Assembly: GCA_963623875.1 (NCBI GenBank)
Contig: CAVFNL010000017.1
Location: 1 to 64,000, forward strand
DNA from: UBA3206 sp963623875
Lineage (GTDB): Bacteria; Bacillota_I; Bacilli_A; Acholeplasmatales; Anaeroplasmataceae
Reading direction: 5' to 3'
Length of the DNA stretch: 64,000 nt
Shown here: positions 8,318-16,323 of the stretch, piece after piece
Position numbering within the stretch: the first letter of the stretch is position 1
Layout: every line of letters begins with the position of its first letter
Translations under genes and position numbers: made by a program
The notes under the pieces: model-generated
Database searches by the model: none
Told to the model about the DNA's origin: nothing
Seen by the model: the letters and a program-made list of their open reading frames with translations, nothing else

Positions 8318-10162
8318 ATGCCTAAAATTAATCAACTAGATGCTCATTTAGCAAATATGATTGCGGCTGGAGAAGTTGTTGAACGTCCGGCCTCAGTTGT
8401 AAAAGAATTAGTTGAAAATTCAATAGACGCAAAATCAACACATATTGTAGTATCTGTTGTTGAAGCAGGAATTAAAGAAATAACTGTAATAGATGATGGA
8501 TGTGGAATGTCAAAAGAAGATGCACTTTTATCTTTTGGAAGACATGCAACATCTAAAATTAAAAATGAAAGAGATTTATTTAGAATAAATACTTTGGGTT
8601 TCAGAGGAGAAGCAGTTCCATCGATTGCTTCAGTCTCAGAATTTAGTTTACTTACATCAGAAGGTATTGATGGATATGAGGTTATATATAAAGGTGGTAG
8701 CAAAATATCAGATGGACCTAAAGCTTCAAAAAAAGGAACTACAATAACAGTAAAGAATTTATTCTTTAATACTCCTGCAAGATTAAAATATTTAAAAAGT
8801 GTTTCAACAGAACTTGCGGCCATTTCTGAGATTATGCAAAAATTTGCATTAAGTAATCCTAATATATCTTTTACACTAAAAAGTGAAGGTCAAAAAATAC
8901 TTGAAACATCAGGTAAAGGTGATATTGTAAGATTATTTGGTGAAATATATGGATACAATGTTGCGAAGAATTTAATAATAAGCGAATTTAAAAATTTTGC
9001 TTATGAAATTAAATTAGTATTAGTCAAATCTATGATTAATCGTTCTAACAAAAAGGAAATGACAACTATTTGTAATAATAGATATGTTAAATCTTATAAG
9101 TTTAATGATGCTATAAAAGAAGCTTATGACACATATATTCCTCATACAAGATATCCTATTTCCTGCCTTTATTTAACACTTGAACCAATGCTTGTTGATG
9201 TAAATGTACATCCTTCTAAAGCAATCATTAAAATATCAAATGAAGATGAAATTGCATCAACCATAAAGAGTATGGCTTCTAAATTATTAAAAGAATCAAA
9301 TCTAATTCCTTTTATAAAAGAAGAAAAGAAAGAACACATATACACACAACAAACATTCATTAATGAAGAATTTAATAATATAGTCGTTGAAGAAAATAAT
9401 TTAAATGATAATAAATTTAATACAGAAATAAAACCATTAGATTTAAAAAATAAAGAATTAAAATTTAATGAAGATTCCAATATATACAACGATAATATAA
9501 CTAAAGTAATAGATGAAGAAGACATTGTAGATATAAAAGAAGATGATAAATATTTATCACCAAACATGCAAAAAACACAAAGACTTCCATATTTAGAATA
9601 TGTAGGACAACTTCATGGTACATATTTGATTTTCCAAAATGAAGAAGGAGCCTATATTATAGACCAACATGCGGCTGCAGAAAGAATAAATTATGAAAAA
9701 TATTATAATTTATTATCACATCCACAAAAAACTACAACAAAACTTCTTATTTCGTATCCACTGGAATTTAGTGCTCAAGAAATGATATTTGTTGAACAAA
9801 ATTTAGAAAAATTAAAAGAAGTAGGTATTTTTATGGATCAGATATCGCAAAATGCATATGCTGTAAGAGAAGTTCCATACTGGATGGATTTTGATAATAT
9901 TGATGTGTTTATTCATAATTTAATTGATGATTTTTATCAAGATAAAGAAGTAAGCATTATAAAACAGCGTGATAGAATATCAAAACAAATAGCATGTAAA
10001 TCTTCAATAAGGGCTAATCGTAAGGTTTCAAGTGTTGAAGCAATAAATCTTGTAGAACAGTTAAACAAGTGTAATAATCCATACACATGCCCTCACGGAA
10101 GACCTACAATTATTAAACTTGAAAATAAATATTTTGAAAAATTATTCTTAAGGGAAATGTAA
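8318..10162 (+). CDS. mutL: DNA mismatch repair protein MutL
   Basis: GHKL ATPase and nicking endonuclease of mismatch repair, 614 aa. N-terminal ATPase motifs: VKELVENSIDA, DDGCGMS, TLGFRGEA and GTTITVKNLFFNTPAR. The C-terminal endonuclease site is intact: DQHAAAERINYE (D449 to E460) fits DQHA(X)2E(X)4E, followed by ACKSSIRA and CPHGRPT. It is therefore the endonuclease-active type found in bacteria that lack MutH. The central linker (about residues 340-420) is low-complexity, rich in Asn, Asp, Glu and Lys. miaA follows after 1 nt. Confidence 0.96.
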   Translation: MPKINQLDAHLANMIAAGEVVERPASVVKELVENSIDAKSTHIVVSVVEAGIKEITVIDDGCGMSKEDALLSFGRHATSKIKNERDLFRINTLGFRGEAVPSIASVSEFSLLTSEGIDGYEVIYKGGSKISDGPKASKKGTTITVKNLFFNTPARLKYLKSVSTELAAISEIMQKFALSNPNISFTLKSEGQKILETSGKGDIVRLFGEIYGYNVAKNLIISEFKNFAYEIKLVLVKSMINRSNKKEMTTICNNRYVKSYKFNDAIKEAYDTYIPHTRYPISCLYLTLEPMLVDVNVHPSKAIIKISNEDEIASTIKSMASKLLKESNLIPFIKEEKKEHIYTQQTFINEEFNNIVVEENNLNDNKFNTEIKPLDLKNKELKFNEDSNIYNDNITKVIDEEDIVDIKEDDKYLSPNMQKTQRLPYLEYVGQLHGTYLIFQNEEGAYIIDQHAAAERINYEKYYNLLSHPQKTTTKLLISYPLEFSAQEMIFVEQNLEKLKEVGIFMDQISQNAYAVREVPYWMDFDNIDVFIHNLIDDFYQDKEVSIIKQRDRISKQIACKSSIRANRKVSSVEAINLVEQLNKCNNPYTCPHGRPTIIKLENKYFEKLFLREM

Positions 10163-10163
10163 T

Positions 10164-11060
10164 ATGAACAAAGTTATTGCGATTATAGGACCTACTGCGA
10201 TAGGTAAAACAAAAATATCAATAGAATTAGCACAAAAACTAGGATTAGAAATAATTTCAGGAGATAGTGTTGCGGTATATAAGGGGCTTGATATTGGTAG
10301 TGCAAAACCAACTAAAGAAGAAATGAAAGGTGTAAAACATCACCTAATAGATGTACTAGATCCAGACATGCAATATGATGTATCTAGATTTCAGTCTGAA
10401 GCAAGGCGTATTATTGATGAAAATAAAAATGTAATCATATGTGGTGGAACAGGATTATATATTCAGTCAGTTATATATGATTATAAGTTTACTGCAAGTA
10501 AAAGAGATAGCAATTTTGAAGATAAATTTAAAAATTATTCTAATGATGAATTGTATGATTATCTTTTATCTATAGATAAAAATATTGATACATCTAAAAT
10601 ACATAGAAACAATAGAAAAAGAGTGTTAAGAGCCATTGAAATATTTAATGATACTAATTCTTCTGTATCAAAACAAGATGCATTAAAAACACCTTTATAT
10701 GATGCATACGTTGTATACTTAAATATAAATGATAGAGATTTATTGTATGATAGAATTGATAGAAGAGTAGATAAAATGATTAGTGATGGACTAGTTAATG
10801 AAGTATATTCTCTGTACCAAAAAGGAATATATCCTCATGCGATTGGTTATAAAGAACTAGTTCCTTATTTTGAAGGCAATATTTTAATAGAAAGTGCAAT
10901 AGAAGAAATTAAAAAGAATTCTAGACATCTCGCTAAAAGGCAAATGACATGGTTTAAGAATCAAATGCCATCTCATTTTTATGAAGTAAACTTAAATAAT
11001 ATAGATGAAACAATAGACATGATATATAAGGATGTATTAGAATTTTTAAAGGAGAAGTAG
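10164..11060 (+). CDS. miaA: tRNA dimethylallyltransferase MiaA
   Basis: Transfers dimethylallyl to N6 of A37 in tRNAs reading UNN codons. 298 aa. The P-loop is GPTAIGKT, and the following conserved block reads GDSVAVYKGLDIGSAKPT, where most homologs have DSMQVY; the catalytic Asp is kept. GGTGLYIQS and the C-terminal KRQMTWFKNQ are typical. It lies 1 nt after mutL and 1 nt before aroK, in the common mutS-mutL-miaA order. Confidence 0.96.
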   Translation: MNKVIAIIGPTAIGKTKISIELAQKLGLEIISGDSVAVYKGLDIGSAKPTKEEMKGVKHHLIDVLDPDMQYDVSRFQSEARRIIDENKNVIICGGTGLYIQSVIYDYKFTASKRDSNFEDKFKNYSNDELYDYLLSIDKNIDTSKIHRNNRKRVLRAIEIFNDTNSSVSKQDALKTPLYDAYVVYLNINDRDLLYDRIDRRVDKMISDGLVNEVYSLYQKGIYPHAIGYKELVPYFEGNILIESAIEEIKKNSRHLAKRQMTWFKNQMPSHFYEVNLNNIDETIDMIYKDVLEFLKEK

Positions 11061-11061
11061 G

Positions 11062-11547
11062 ATGAATATATATTTAATAGGAATGCCTGGATGTGGTAAA
11101 TCAACCATCGGTAAAAAACTTTCGGAAGAAATTAATTTTTCATATGTTGATTTAGATAAATATATAGAAAATAAAGCTTCTAAAACAATACCACAAATAT
11201 TTGATAGTGTTGGTGAGGATGGATTTAGATTGCTTGAAAAAGAGGCTTTGTTAGATTTTATGAATAAAAATTCTTATGTAATATCTTGTGGTGGAGGTAT
11301 TATAAAAAATATATCGAATAAACAGCTCATGAATGGTAAAGTTATATATATTGATGTTGATATAGAAGAATTAAAAAGAAGAATATCAAATGATAAAGAA
11401 AACATAAGACCAATGTTTAGAACTAAAACTGTTCTAGAATTATACAAGGAAAGATATGATAAATACTTATATTTTAAAGATATTTTAGTTAAAAATATTA
11501 ATGTAGGCGATGCAGTTAGAGATATACGTAAGGAGTTAGATATTTAA
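11062..11547 (+). CDS. aroK: Shikimate kinase
   Basis: Phosphorylates shikimate at C3 in the chorismate pathway. 161 aa. Walker A GMPGCGKST, shikimate-binding DLDKYIE and ISCGGGIIK, and the lid Arg in RPMF are present. It sits between miaA and aroQ with no intergenic gap, so aromatic biosynthesis is transcriptionally tied to mismatch repair here. The SD AAGGAGAAG lies inside miaA. Confidence 0.93.
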   Translation: MNIYLIGMPGCGKSTIGKKLSEEINFSYVDLDKYIENKASKTIPQIFDSVGEDGFRLLEKEALLDFMNKNSYVISCGGGIIKNISNKQLMNGKVIYIDVDIEELKRRISNDKENIRPMFRTKTVLELYKERYDKYLYFKDILVKNINVGDAVRDIRKELDI

Positions 11548-11972
11548 TGATGAAAAAGAAAATTCTTGTTATAAATGGTCCTAATTTAAATATGTTAGGA
11601 AAAAGAGATAAGAATCATTATGGTAGTGTGACATTACCTGAAATTTGTGAAATGATGAAGAAAGAAGATTATTTTGATTATATATTCTTTCAATCAAATC
11701 ATGAAGGAGATATTATTGATAAAATTCAATTTGTAGATTGTGATGCAATAATTATTAATCCGGGAGCTTATACGCATACGTCTGTGGCAATTCATGATGC
11801 GCTTGAAATTAAAAAATGCGAAAAAGTAGAAGTACATTTATCCGATGTTGATAATAGAGATGATTTCAGAAAAATCAACTATGTGCGAGATGTGTGTACA
11901 TATACAGTATCAGGACTTAAAGAGTATTCTTATATAGAAGCAATCAAATATTTAAAGAAAGTTTTGTTATAA
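11547..11972 (+). CDS. aroQ: 3-dehydroquinate dehydratase, type II
   Basis: Dehydrates 3-dehydroquinate to 3-dehydroshikimate; type II enzymes form dodecamers. 141 aa. INGPNLNMLGKRDKNHYG carries the lid Arg and catalytic Tyr. SNHEGDIID, NPGAYTHTS (catalytic His) and EVHLSDVDNRDDFR follow. Two consecutive ATGs exist; the first shares its A with the aroK stop. It is last in the mutS operon. Confidence 0.93.
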   Translation: MMKKKILVINGPNLNMLGKRDKNHYGSVTLPEICEMMKKEDYFDYIFFQSNHEGDIIDKIQFVDCDAIIINPGAYTHTSVAIHDALEIKKCEKVEVHLSDVDNRDDFRKINYVRDVCTYTVSGLKEYSYIEAIKYLKKVLL

Positions 11973-12079
11973 AATTATTTACGGCATTATGTCACTTTTT
12001 TCTTTTCTATTAAATTAGTTTAAAGCAAAATGGATTAAAAACTTGCAACTTTAATTTGTATTGTATAATGGGATTATAG

Positions 12080-12387
12080 ATGAAGAAACTATTAATATCA
12101 TTATTATCGATTCTAATATTGACTATAATTGAAGTGAGTGTGGTTTTAATTTTTACTAACATTAAAGAGAAATATATATTGAGTAATCTTACAACGATGT
12201 AAAGTTATCATTTAGTAAGGTAAAGGTAAAAGAATCTTATAAGAAAAGTTCATTTAAATACAATATTCAAGTGGTATATGTTCTTAAAGATAGCTATGAT
12301 TTTTATGAAGAAAATATTGTGACATCTAAATATTACAACAAAGTGTTAGAACATATAGCAAACAGTTGTGATATATATGGATATTAA
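12080..12387 (+). pseudogene. Frameshifted small membrane-anchored protein
   Basis: The first frame encodes MKKLLISLLSILILTIIEVS and more, a single N-terminal hydrophobic segment, and stops after 40 codons (12202). A second frame open from 12187 to 12387 continues with a hydrophilic Lys/Tyr/Ser-rich stretch ending in ...ANSCDIYGY. Together they read as one protein of about 100 residues with a lost frame near 12185-12200. A -10-like TATAAT lies at 12064-12069. The family is not recognised. Confidence 0.5.
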
Positions 12388-12459
12388 TTAAATAGTATGT
12401 TTTATTTAAATATATGGTAACTGATACGGAGATAAAATTTTCTACAATAGTATTTGACT

Positions 12460-12687
12460 ATGGAGTTTAAGAGACATTTATTAACAAAGATTATCATTTT
12501 TTTATCTGACTTTATTGAGTTAGTAGATGAAGATAAAAATAATGATGCAAGCAAGAATGATATTATGTTATATTCTAGTTGGAGTGTTTTTTATAATAAT
12601 GAGTTGTTTAAATATAAAGATGAATTAGAAATTTATAAAACACTAAATAATGATTCAGTAAAAAAGGTGATGATGGAATTCATTTAA
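12460..12687 (+). pseudogene. Orphan 75-codon fragment, unknown
   Basis: An open frame with no SD before its ATG. The product is a hydrophilic, Asp/Asn/Lys-rich helix-forming sequence with no recognised family. A different frame just upstream (from 12414) reads MVTDTEIKFSTIVFDYGV and stops inside this one, which suggests a further frameshifted remnant. It may have belonged to the same decayed locus as the preceding fragment. Confidence 0.3.
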
Positions 12688-12778
12688 AAGGATATGATAT
12701 AGACATGAACCTAACTCACGATTATATACTAAAATCATTAATTTAGATGGTTATTCAATAGAAATTGTTATATAATCA

Positions 12779-12803
12779 TAAAATCAGCTTATAGTTTTAA
12801 AAA
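12779..12803 (+). repeat. 25-bp direct repeat, copy 1
   Basis: TAAAATCAGCTTATAGTTTT plus five A, preceded by ATAATCA. The identical 25-mer recurs 364 bp downstream, just before the efp promoter. Copy 1 lies downstream of the decayed ORFs. Confidence 0.75.
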
Positions 12804-12828
12804 AATGTCTTAAAAAAATTTAATTATT

Positions 12829-12858
12829 AACGGGATTTTTCCCGTTAATTTTTTTATG
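12829..12858. terminator. Intrinsic terminator in the decayed region
   Basis: TTAACGGGA pairs with TCCCGTTAA around a short T-rich loop and is followed by a T run. On the minus strand the A-rich 5' flank gives T residues too, so it may act on both strands. Confidence 0.75.
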
Positions 12859-12897
12859 CATATTTTTTTTAATTCATGACAATCTTTCACATGTTGC

Positions 12898-13046
12898 CTA
12901 TTTATATATTTTAATTAGCCTATTAATCTGTCACACTGAAAGTCCAAACTTCAATGCGATTCTTTTTTTATTTCCTCCATGATCTACAAATTATTAATAA
13001 CATCATATTTTTCTTGTTCGTTCATTCTTAGTTTTATCTTTCTCAT
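12898..13046 (-). pseudogene. Relic of an IS transposase N-terminus (ISNCY/IS1202-like)
   Basis: Reads from an ATG with SD GAGGTGAT. MRKIKLRMNEQEKYDVINNL stops at once, but the next frame continues VDHGGNKKRIALKFGLSV, a TGA where Arg (CGA) is expected, then QINRLI. This is the helix-turn-helix start of transposases of the IS1202/ISNCY type (family recalled, not searched). A frameshift, a nonsense codon and loss of the rest of the gene show a dead fragment. Confidence 0.6.
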
Positions 13047-13142
13047 ATAAACGATCACCTCAATATAAGAATATTATAAATATCAATATATTGGGACATA
13101 ATCGTAAGATAACACTTAAGACATTATAACAAGATAATCATA

Positions 13143-13167
13143 TAAAATCAGCTTATAGTTTTAAAAA
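13143..13167 (+). repeat. 25-bp direct repeat, copy 2
   Basis: Identical to the copy at 12779-12803 and also preceded by ATAATCA. It ends 5 bp before the efp -35 box. The two copies bracket the terminator and the transposase relic. Confidence 0.75.
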
Positions 13168-13171
13168 GAAA

Positions 13172-13200
13172 TTGAAAAAAAATTGTATGTATGTTATAAT
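13172..13200 (+). promoter_or_regulatory. efp promoter
   Basis: TTGAAA, 17 nt, TATAAT, 32 nt before the efp start codon. Confidence 0.8.
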
Positions 13201-13232
13201 TTATTTGTTAGATAAAAAGAAGGAGAAAATTT

Positions 13233-13796
13233 ATGATTAAAGTTAATGACTTAAAAAATGGTGTTGTAATTGAATATGACGGAAAATTAATGCAAATTGT
13301 TGAATTTATGCATGTGTTACAAAATAAAGTTGCATACGTTCGTGTTAAAATGAAAAACTTAAGAACAGGTGCAGTTATGGAAACTGCTCTTAAGGGATCT
13401 GATTCTGCATTTAAGAGATGTTTTATTGATAAGAGAAGTATGCAATATATTTTCTCATCAGGTGATACATATACATTTATGGATCTTGAAACATATGAAC
13501 AAATTGAAGTTCCTGCATCACATATTGAATGGGAAAAGAATTTCTTAGTTGAAGGTCAAAATGTAGAAATCACTTCTTATGAAAGTGAAATTCTTGGAGT
13601 TAACCTTCCTGATAAAATCACACTTGCTATTACTGAATGTGATCCAGCAGTTAAGGGTGATACAAAGACTAATGCACTAAAAGATGCTGTAGTTGAAACA
13701 GGATTAAAAATCAAGGTACCTTTATTCATTGAAAATGGTACAAGAGTAATTATAAGTACTGCAGATGGATCATACTGCGGACGTGAACAAAATTAA
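13233..13796 (+). CDS. efp: Translation elongation factor P
   Basis: Binds next to the P-site tRNA and relieves stalling at polyproline stretches. 187 aa, with KOW-like, central OB and C-terminal OB domains; the C-terminal part keeps GDTKTNALKDAVVETG and the end FIENGTRVIISTADGSYCGR. The modified lysine is kept as K32, but its loop reads HVLQNKVAYVR instead of the usual HVKPGKGAAFVR, so the Pro-Gly and Gly around the lysine are lost. SD AAGGAGAA. It is monocistronic or read through into the CorC-like gene. Confidence 0.92.
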   Translation: MIKVNDLKNGVVIEYDGKLMQIVEFMHVLQNKVAYVRVKMKNLRTGAVMETALKGSDSAFKRCFIDKRSMQYIFSSGDTYTFMDLETYEQIEVPASHIEWEKNFLVEGQNVEITSYESEILGVNLPDKITLAITECDPAVKGDTKTNALKDAVVETGLKIKVPLFIENGTRVIISTADGSYCGREQN

Positions 13797-13890
13797 TTGG
13801 TAAAAATTTAAAAGGAGCATGCTATAAAATAATATTTCGGAGCATAACCATATGCACAGAAGAATATTGTTTGATTAGTTATTATAAAAA

Positions 13891-15264
13891 TTGGACATAC
13901 AAACGGTGGTTTTGAGTACATCATTTACTGAAAAAGAAGGAATTTTCTTGGCGATAATATTACTATGTATAATATTATCAGCATTTTTCTCAATGTCGGA
14001 GACGGTTTTCTCATCTGTGAATTCAGCTAAGATTAAAACGGCTGTAGAAGATAGAAAAGCTGGTTCAAAAAAGGCTTTATACTTAACTGATAATTTTGAT
14101 AAAACCTTAACAACTCTTTTAGTAGGTAATAATATTGTAAATACGCTTATGACAGTATTATCTGTGCCTTTATTTGCGTCATTCATCAAAAATGAAAGTT
14201 ATGTATCGCTAGTATCTACTGTTGTAATGACAGTTGTATTACTTGTGCTTGGTGAAATTACACCAAAGATGTTAGGTAAGCGATATTGTGATTCTATTTG
14301 CTTTAAAATATCAGGGCTTGTATATGTATTTACTATAGTATTATTCCCTCTTGTTATTGTGTTTAGAGGACTTCAAAGACTAATATCAGGTAAAAAACAA
14401 TCAACTGCAGATGAAATATCTGAAGATGAATTAAATACTATACTTGATACTATGGAAGATGAAGGACAAATTGAAACAGATGAACATGAAATTATAAAGA
14501 ATGTTTTTGACTTAAACGATAGAACTGCAGAAGATATAATGGTTCATAGAATGGACGTTGTTGCGATTGACGTGGAATCTAGTGTTGAAGAAATTCGCGA
14601 AACATTACTTAAAGTACAATATTCTCGTCTTCCTGTATATGAAGGTGACAAGGATCATATTATAGGTATCTTATATGAAAGGGAATTCTTATCTGAATGT
14701 TTAAAGGGTAATAAAGTAAACATTAGAAAAATAATGAGACAACCTAAATTTGTTTCAAAAGCCATGCACGTTGATGAACTTATCAAGGAAATGCAAAGAA
14801 GTAAAACTCACATTGCGATAGTACTAGGAGAATATGGTGATACTCTTGGTATTGTTACGATGGAAGATGCACTAGAAGAAATAGTTGGAGAAATCTATGA
14901 TGAGTATGATGAGGTAGAACCTGATCGTGCTAAGATTACTAAGCTAAGCGATAATTCTTACGAAGTTGATGGAGAAATCTATGTCGATGATTTGTTTGAA
15001 GAGTTAGAATTAGGCGCAGTGCCAGATGAAACTACTAAAACACTTTCGGCTTGGTTATTTGAACAATTTGAAAATCTACCTAATGTTGGTGATGTTAAAG
15101 TAATACCTGTTTCATATACTAAACAAAATGAAGAAAGCGGAGATTACGAGGATTATAATAAAAATGTTTCATTTGAAGTAAGTGAAGTTGATGATGTCAG
15201 AATTAAAACTGTTAAAATCACAATTACTGACCAAGAAATGGATGAAAAAAATGATGAAGAATAG
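13891..15264 (+). CDS. CNNM/CorC-type membrane protein (DUF21, CBS pair, CorC domain)
   Basis: 457 aa. About residues 10-190 form the DUF21/CNNM transmembrane region (AIILLCIILSAFFSMSET, then LLVGNNIVNT, then LVLGEITPK). Two CBS domains follow (VHRMDVVAIDV to GIVTMEDALEEIVGEI, about 210-340), then a CorC_HlyC domain near the C-terminus. Homologs are implicated in Mg2+ efflux. An in-frame stop two codons upstream limits the start to TTG 13891 or in-frame GTG 13906. No clear SD precedes the TTG, and the 94-nt leader after efp holds only tiny ORFs. Confidence 0.85.
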   Translation: MDIQTVVLSTSFTEKEGIFLAIILLCIILSAFFSMSETVFSSVNSAKIKTAVEDRKAGSKKALYLTDNFDKTLTTLLVGNNIVNTLMTVLSVPLFASFIKNESYVSLVSTVVMTVVLLVLGEITPKMLGKRYCDSICFKISGLVYVFTIVLFPLVIVFRGLQRLISGKKQSTADEISEDELNTILDTMEDEGQIETDEHEIIKNVFDLNDRTAEDIMVHRMDVVAIDVESSVEEIRETLLKVQYSRLPVYEGDKDHIIGILYEREFLSECLKGNKVNIRKIMRQPKFVSKAMHVDELIKEMQRSKTHIAIVLGEYGDTLGIVTMEDALEEIVGEIYDEYDEVEPDRAKITKLSDNSYEVDGEIYVDDLFEELELGAVPDETTKTLSAWLFEQFENLPNVGDVKVIPVSYTKQNEESGDYEDYNKNVSFEVSEVDDVRIKTVKITITDQEMDEKNDEE

Positions 15265-15284
15265 GAAAACCTATTCTTCTTTTT
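15256..15284 (+). terminator. Terminator overlapping the CorC-like stop codon
   Basis: GAAGAATAGG, AAAA, CCTATTCTTC, then T5. The 5' arm includes the last codons and stop of the gene. Confidence 0.9.
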
Positions 15285-15293
15285 ATAGAATTG

Positions 15294-15322
15294 TTTACAA
15301 ATAAAAATTATAATGTTATAAT
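15294..15322 (+). promoter_or_regulatory. gmk-rpoZ promoter
   Basis: TTTACA, 17 nt, TATAAT, right after the preceding terminator. Confidence 0.8.
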
Positions 15323-15356
15323 AATTATTGAAATAATATTTATGAGGTAACTTAGT

Positions 15357-15971
15357 ATGAAATTAAACGATAGAGGTTTATTAATTGTATTATCTGGACC
15401 TTCAGGTGTTGGTAAAGGAACTGTAAGAAAAGCTTTATTCAACATGCCAGGACATAATCTTGAATATTCTATAAGTATGACAACAAGAAAACAAAGACCA
15501 GGCGAAGTTGATGGTAAAGATTATTACTTTGTTACACGTGAAGAATTTGAAAGACGTATTAGTGAACACAAATTCTTAGAATATGCTGAATTTGTAGGAA
15601 ACTATTATGGAACACCACTTGATCTTGTTAATGAAAAACTTCAACAAGGAAATGAAGTTGTTCTAGAAATAGAAGTACAAGGTGCACTTCAAGTAAGAGA
15701 AAAGTGTCCTGATGCAGTATTTATATTTTTAGCTCCACCTTCAAAACAAGCACTTTATGATAGACTTCGTTCAAGAGGTACTGAATCAGAAGAAATCATT
15801 GAACAAAGAGTTAAGAAAGCAGATAAAGAATTTCAACTTGCATATAAATATGACTACATTGTAGTAAATGATACAGTTGAAAATGCTGCAGATAGAATTA
15901 GAGCAATTATTCGTGCTGAACATGCAAGAACTGAACGTTCTATTCATAGTTATATTGACTTATTAAAATAA
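15357..15971 (+). CDS. gmk: Guanylate kinase
   Basis: Phosphorylates GMP to GDP with ATP. 204 aa. P-loop SGPSGVGKGT, GMP-binding SMTTRKQRPGEVDGKDYYF, EYAEFVGNYYGTP, and EIEVQGALQV are all canonical. SD TGAGGTAAC. It is followed by rpoZ after 16 nt, the usual gmk-rpoZ order in Bacillota. Confidence 0.97.
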   Translation: MKLNDRGLLIVLSGPSGVGKGTVRKALFNMPGHNLEYSISMTTRKQRPGEVDGKDYYFVTREEFERRISEHKFLEYAEFVGNYYGTPLDLVNEKLQQGNEVVLEIEVQGALQVREKCPDAVFIFLAPPSKQALYDRLRSRGTESEEIIEQRVKKADKEFQLAYKYDYIVVNDTVENAADRIRAIIRAEHARTERSIHSYIDLLK

Positions 15972-15987
15972 AAGGAGAAACAAACAT

Positions 15988-16266
15988 ATGTCACAAGTAA
16001 ACAAAATCGATGGAATGCGTTATCCATCAGTAGATGAATTATTAAAAAAGGTAGATTCTAAATATAAATTAGCTTATGTAGCTGCACGTAGAGCTAGAAT
16101 TATTGAAGCTGAAGATGGATATATTGCGGATGGTGTAGATGTTAAATGTGTTAAGCCTGTAGGACAAGCACTTGAAGAAGTTCTTGCGGACAAGATAACT
16201 ATTGATTTCTTACCAGCAGAAACTATTTTCCAATCTCAAACATCTGAAGTTGAAGATGAAGAATAA
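15988..16266 (+). CDS. rpoZ: RNA polymerase omega subunit
   Basis: Assembly subunit of RNA polymerase. 92 aa. RYPSVDELLKKVDSKYKLAYVAARRAR matches the omega N-terminal helices, and the tail is acidic. SD AAAGGAGAAA. It ends at a terminator, so gmk and rpoZ form a two-gene unit. Confidence 0.93.
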   Translation: MSQVNKIDGMRYPSVDELLKKVDSKYKLAYVAARRARIIEAEDGYIADGVDVKCVKPVGQALEEVLADKITIDFLPAETIFQSQTSEVEDEE

Positions 16267-16280
16267 TTAATTATTAAATA

Positions 16281-16305
16281 GGCTATCGTTGATAGCCTTT
16301 TTCTT
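16281..16305 (+). terminator. Terminator after rpoZ
   Basis: GGCTATC, GTT, GATAGCC, then T5. uvrC begins about 20 nt later and may depend on readthrough or a weak local promoter. Confidence 0.88.
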
Positions 16306-16323
16306 TAAAAAAGGTGGATTTCT

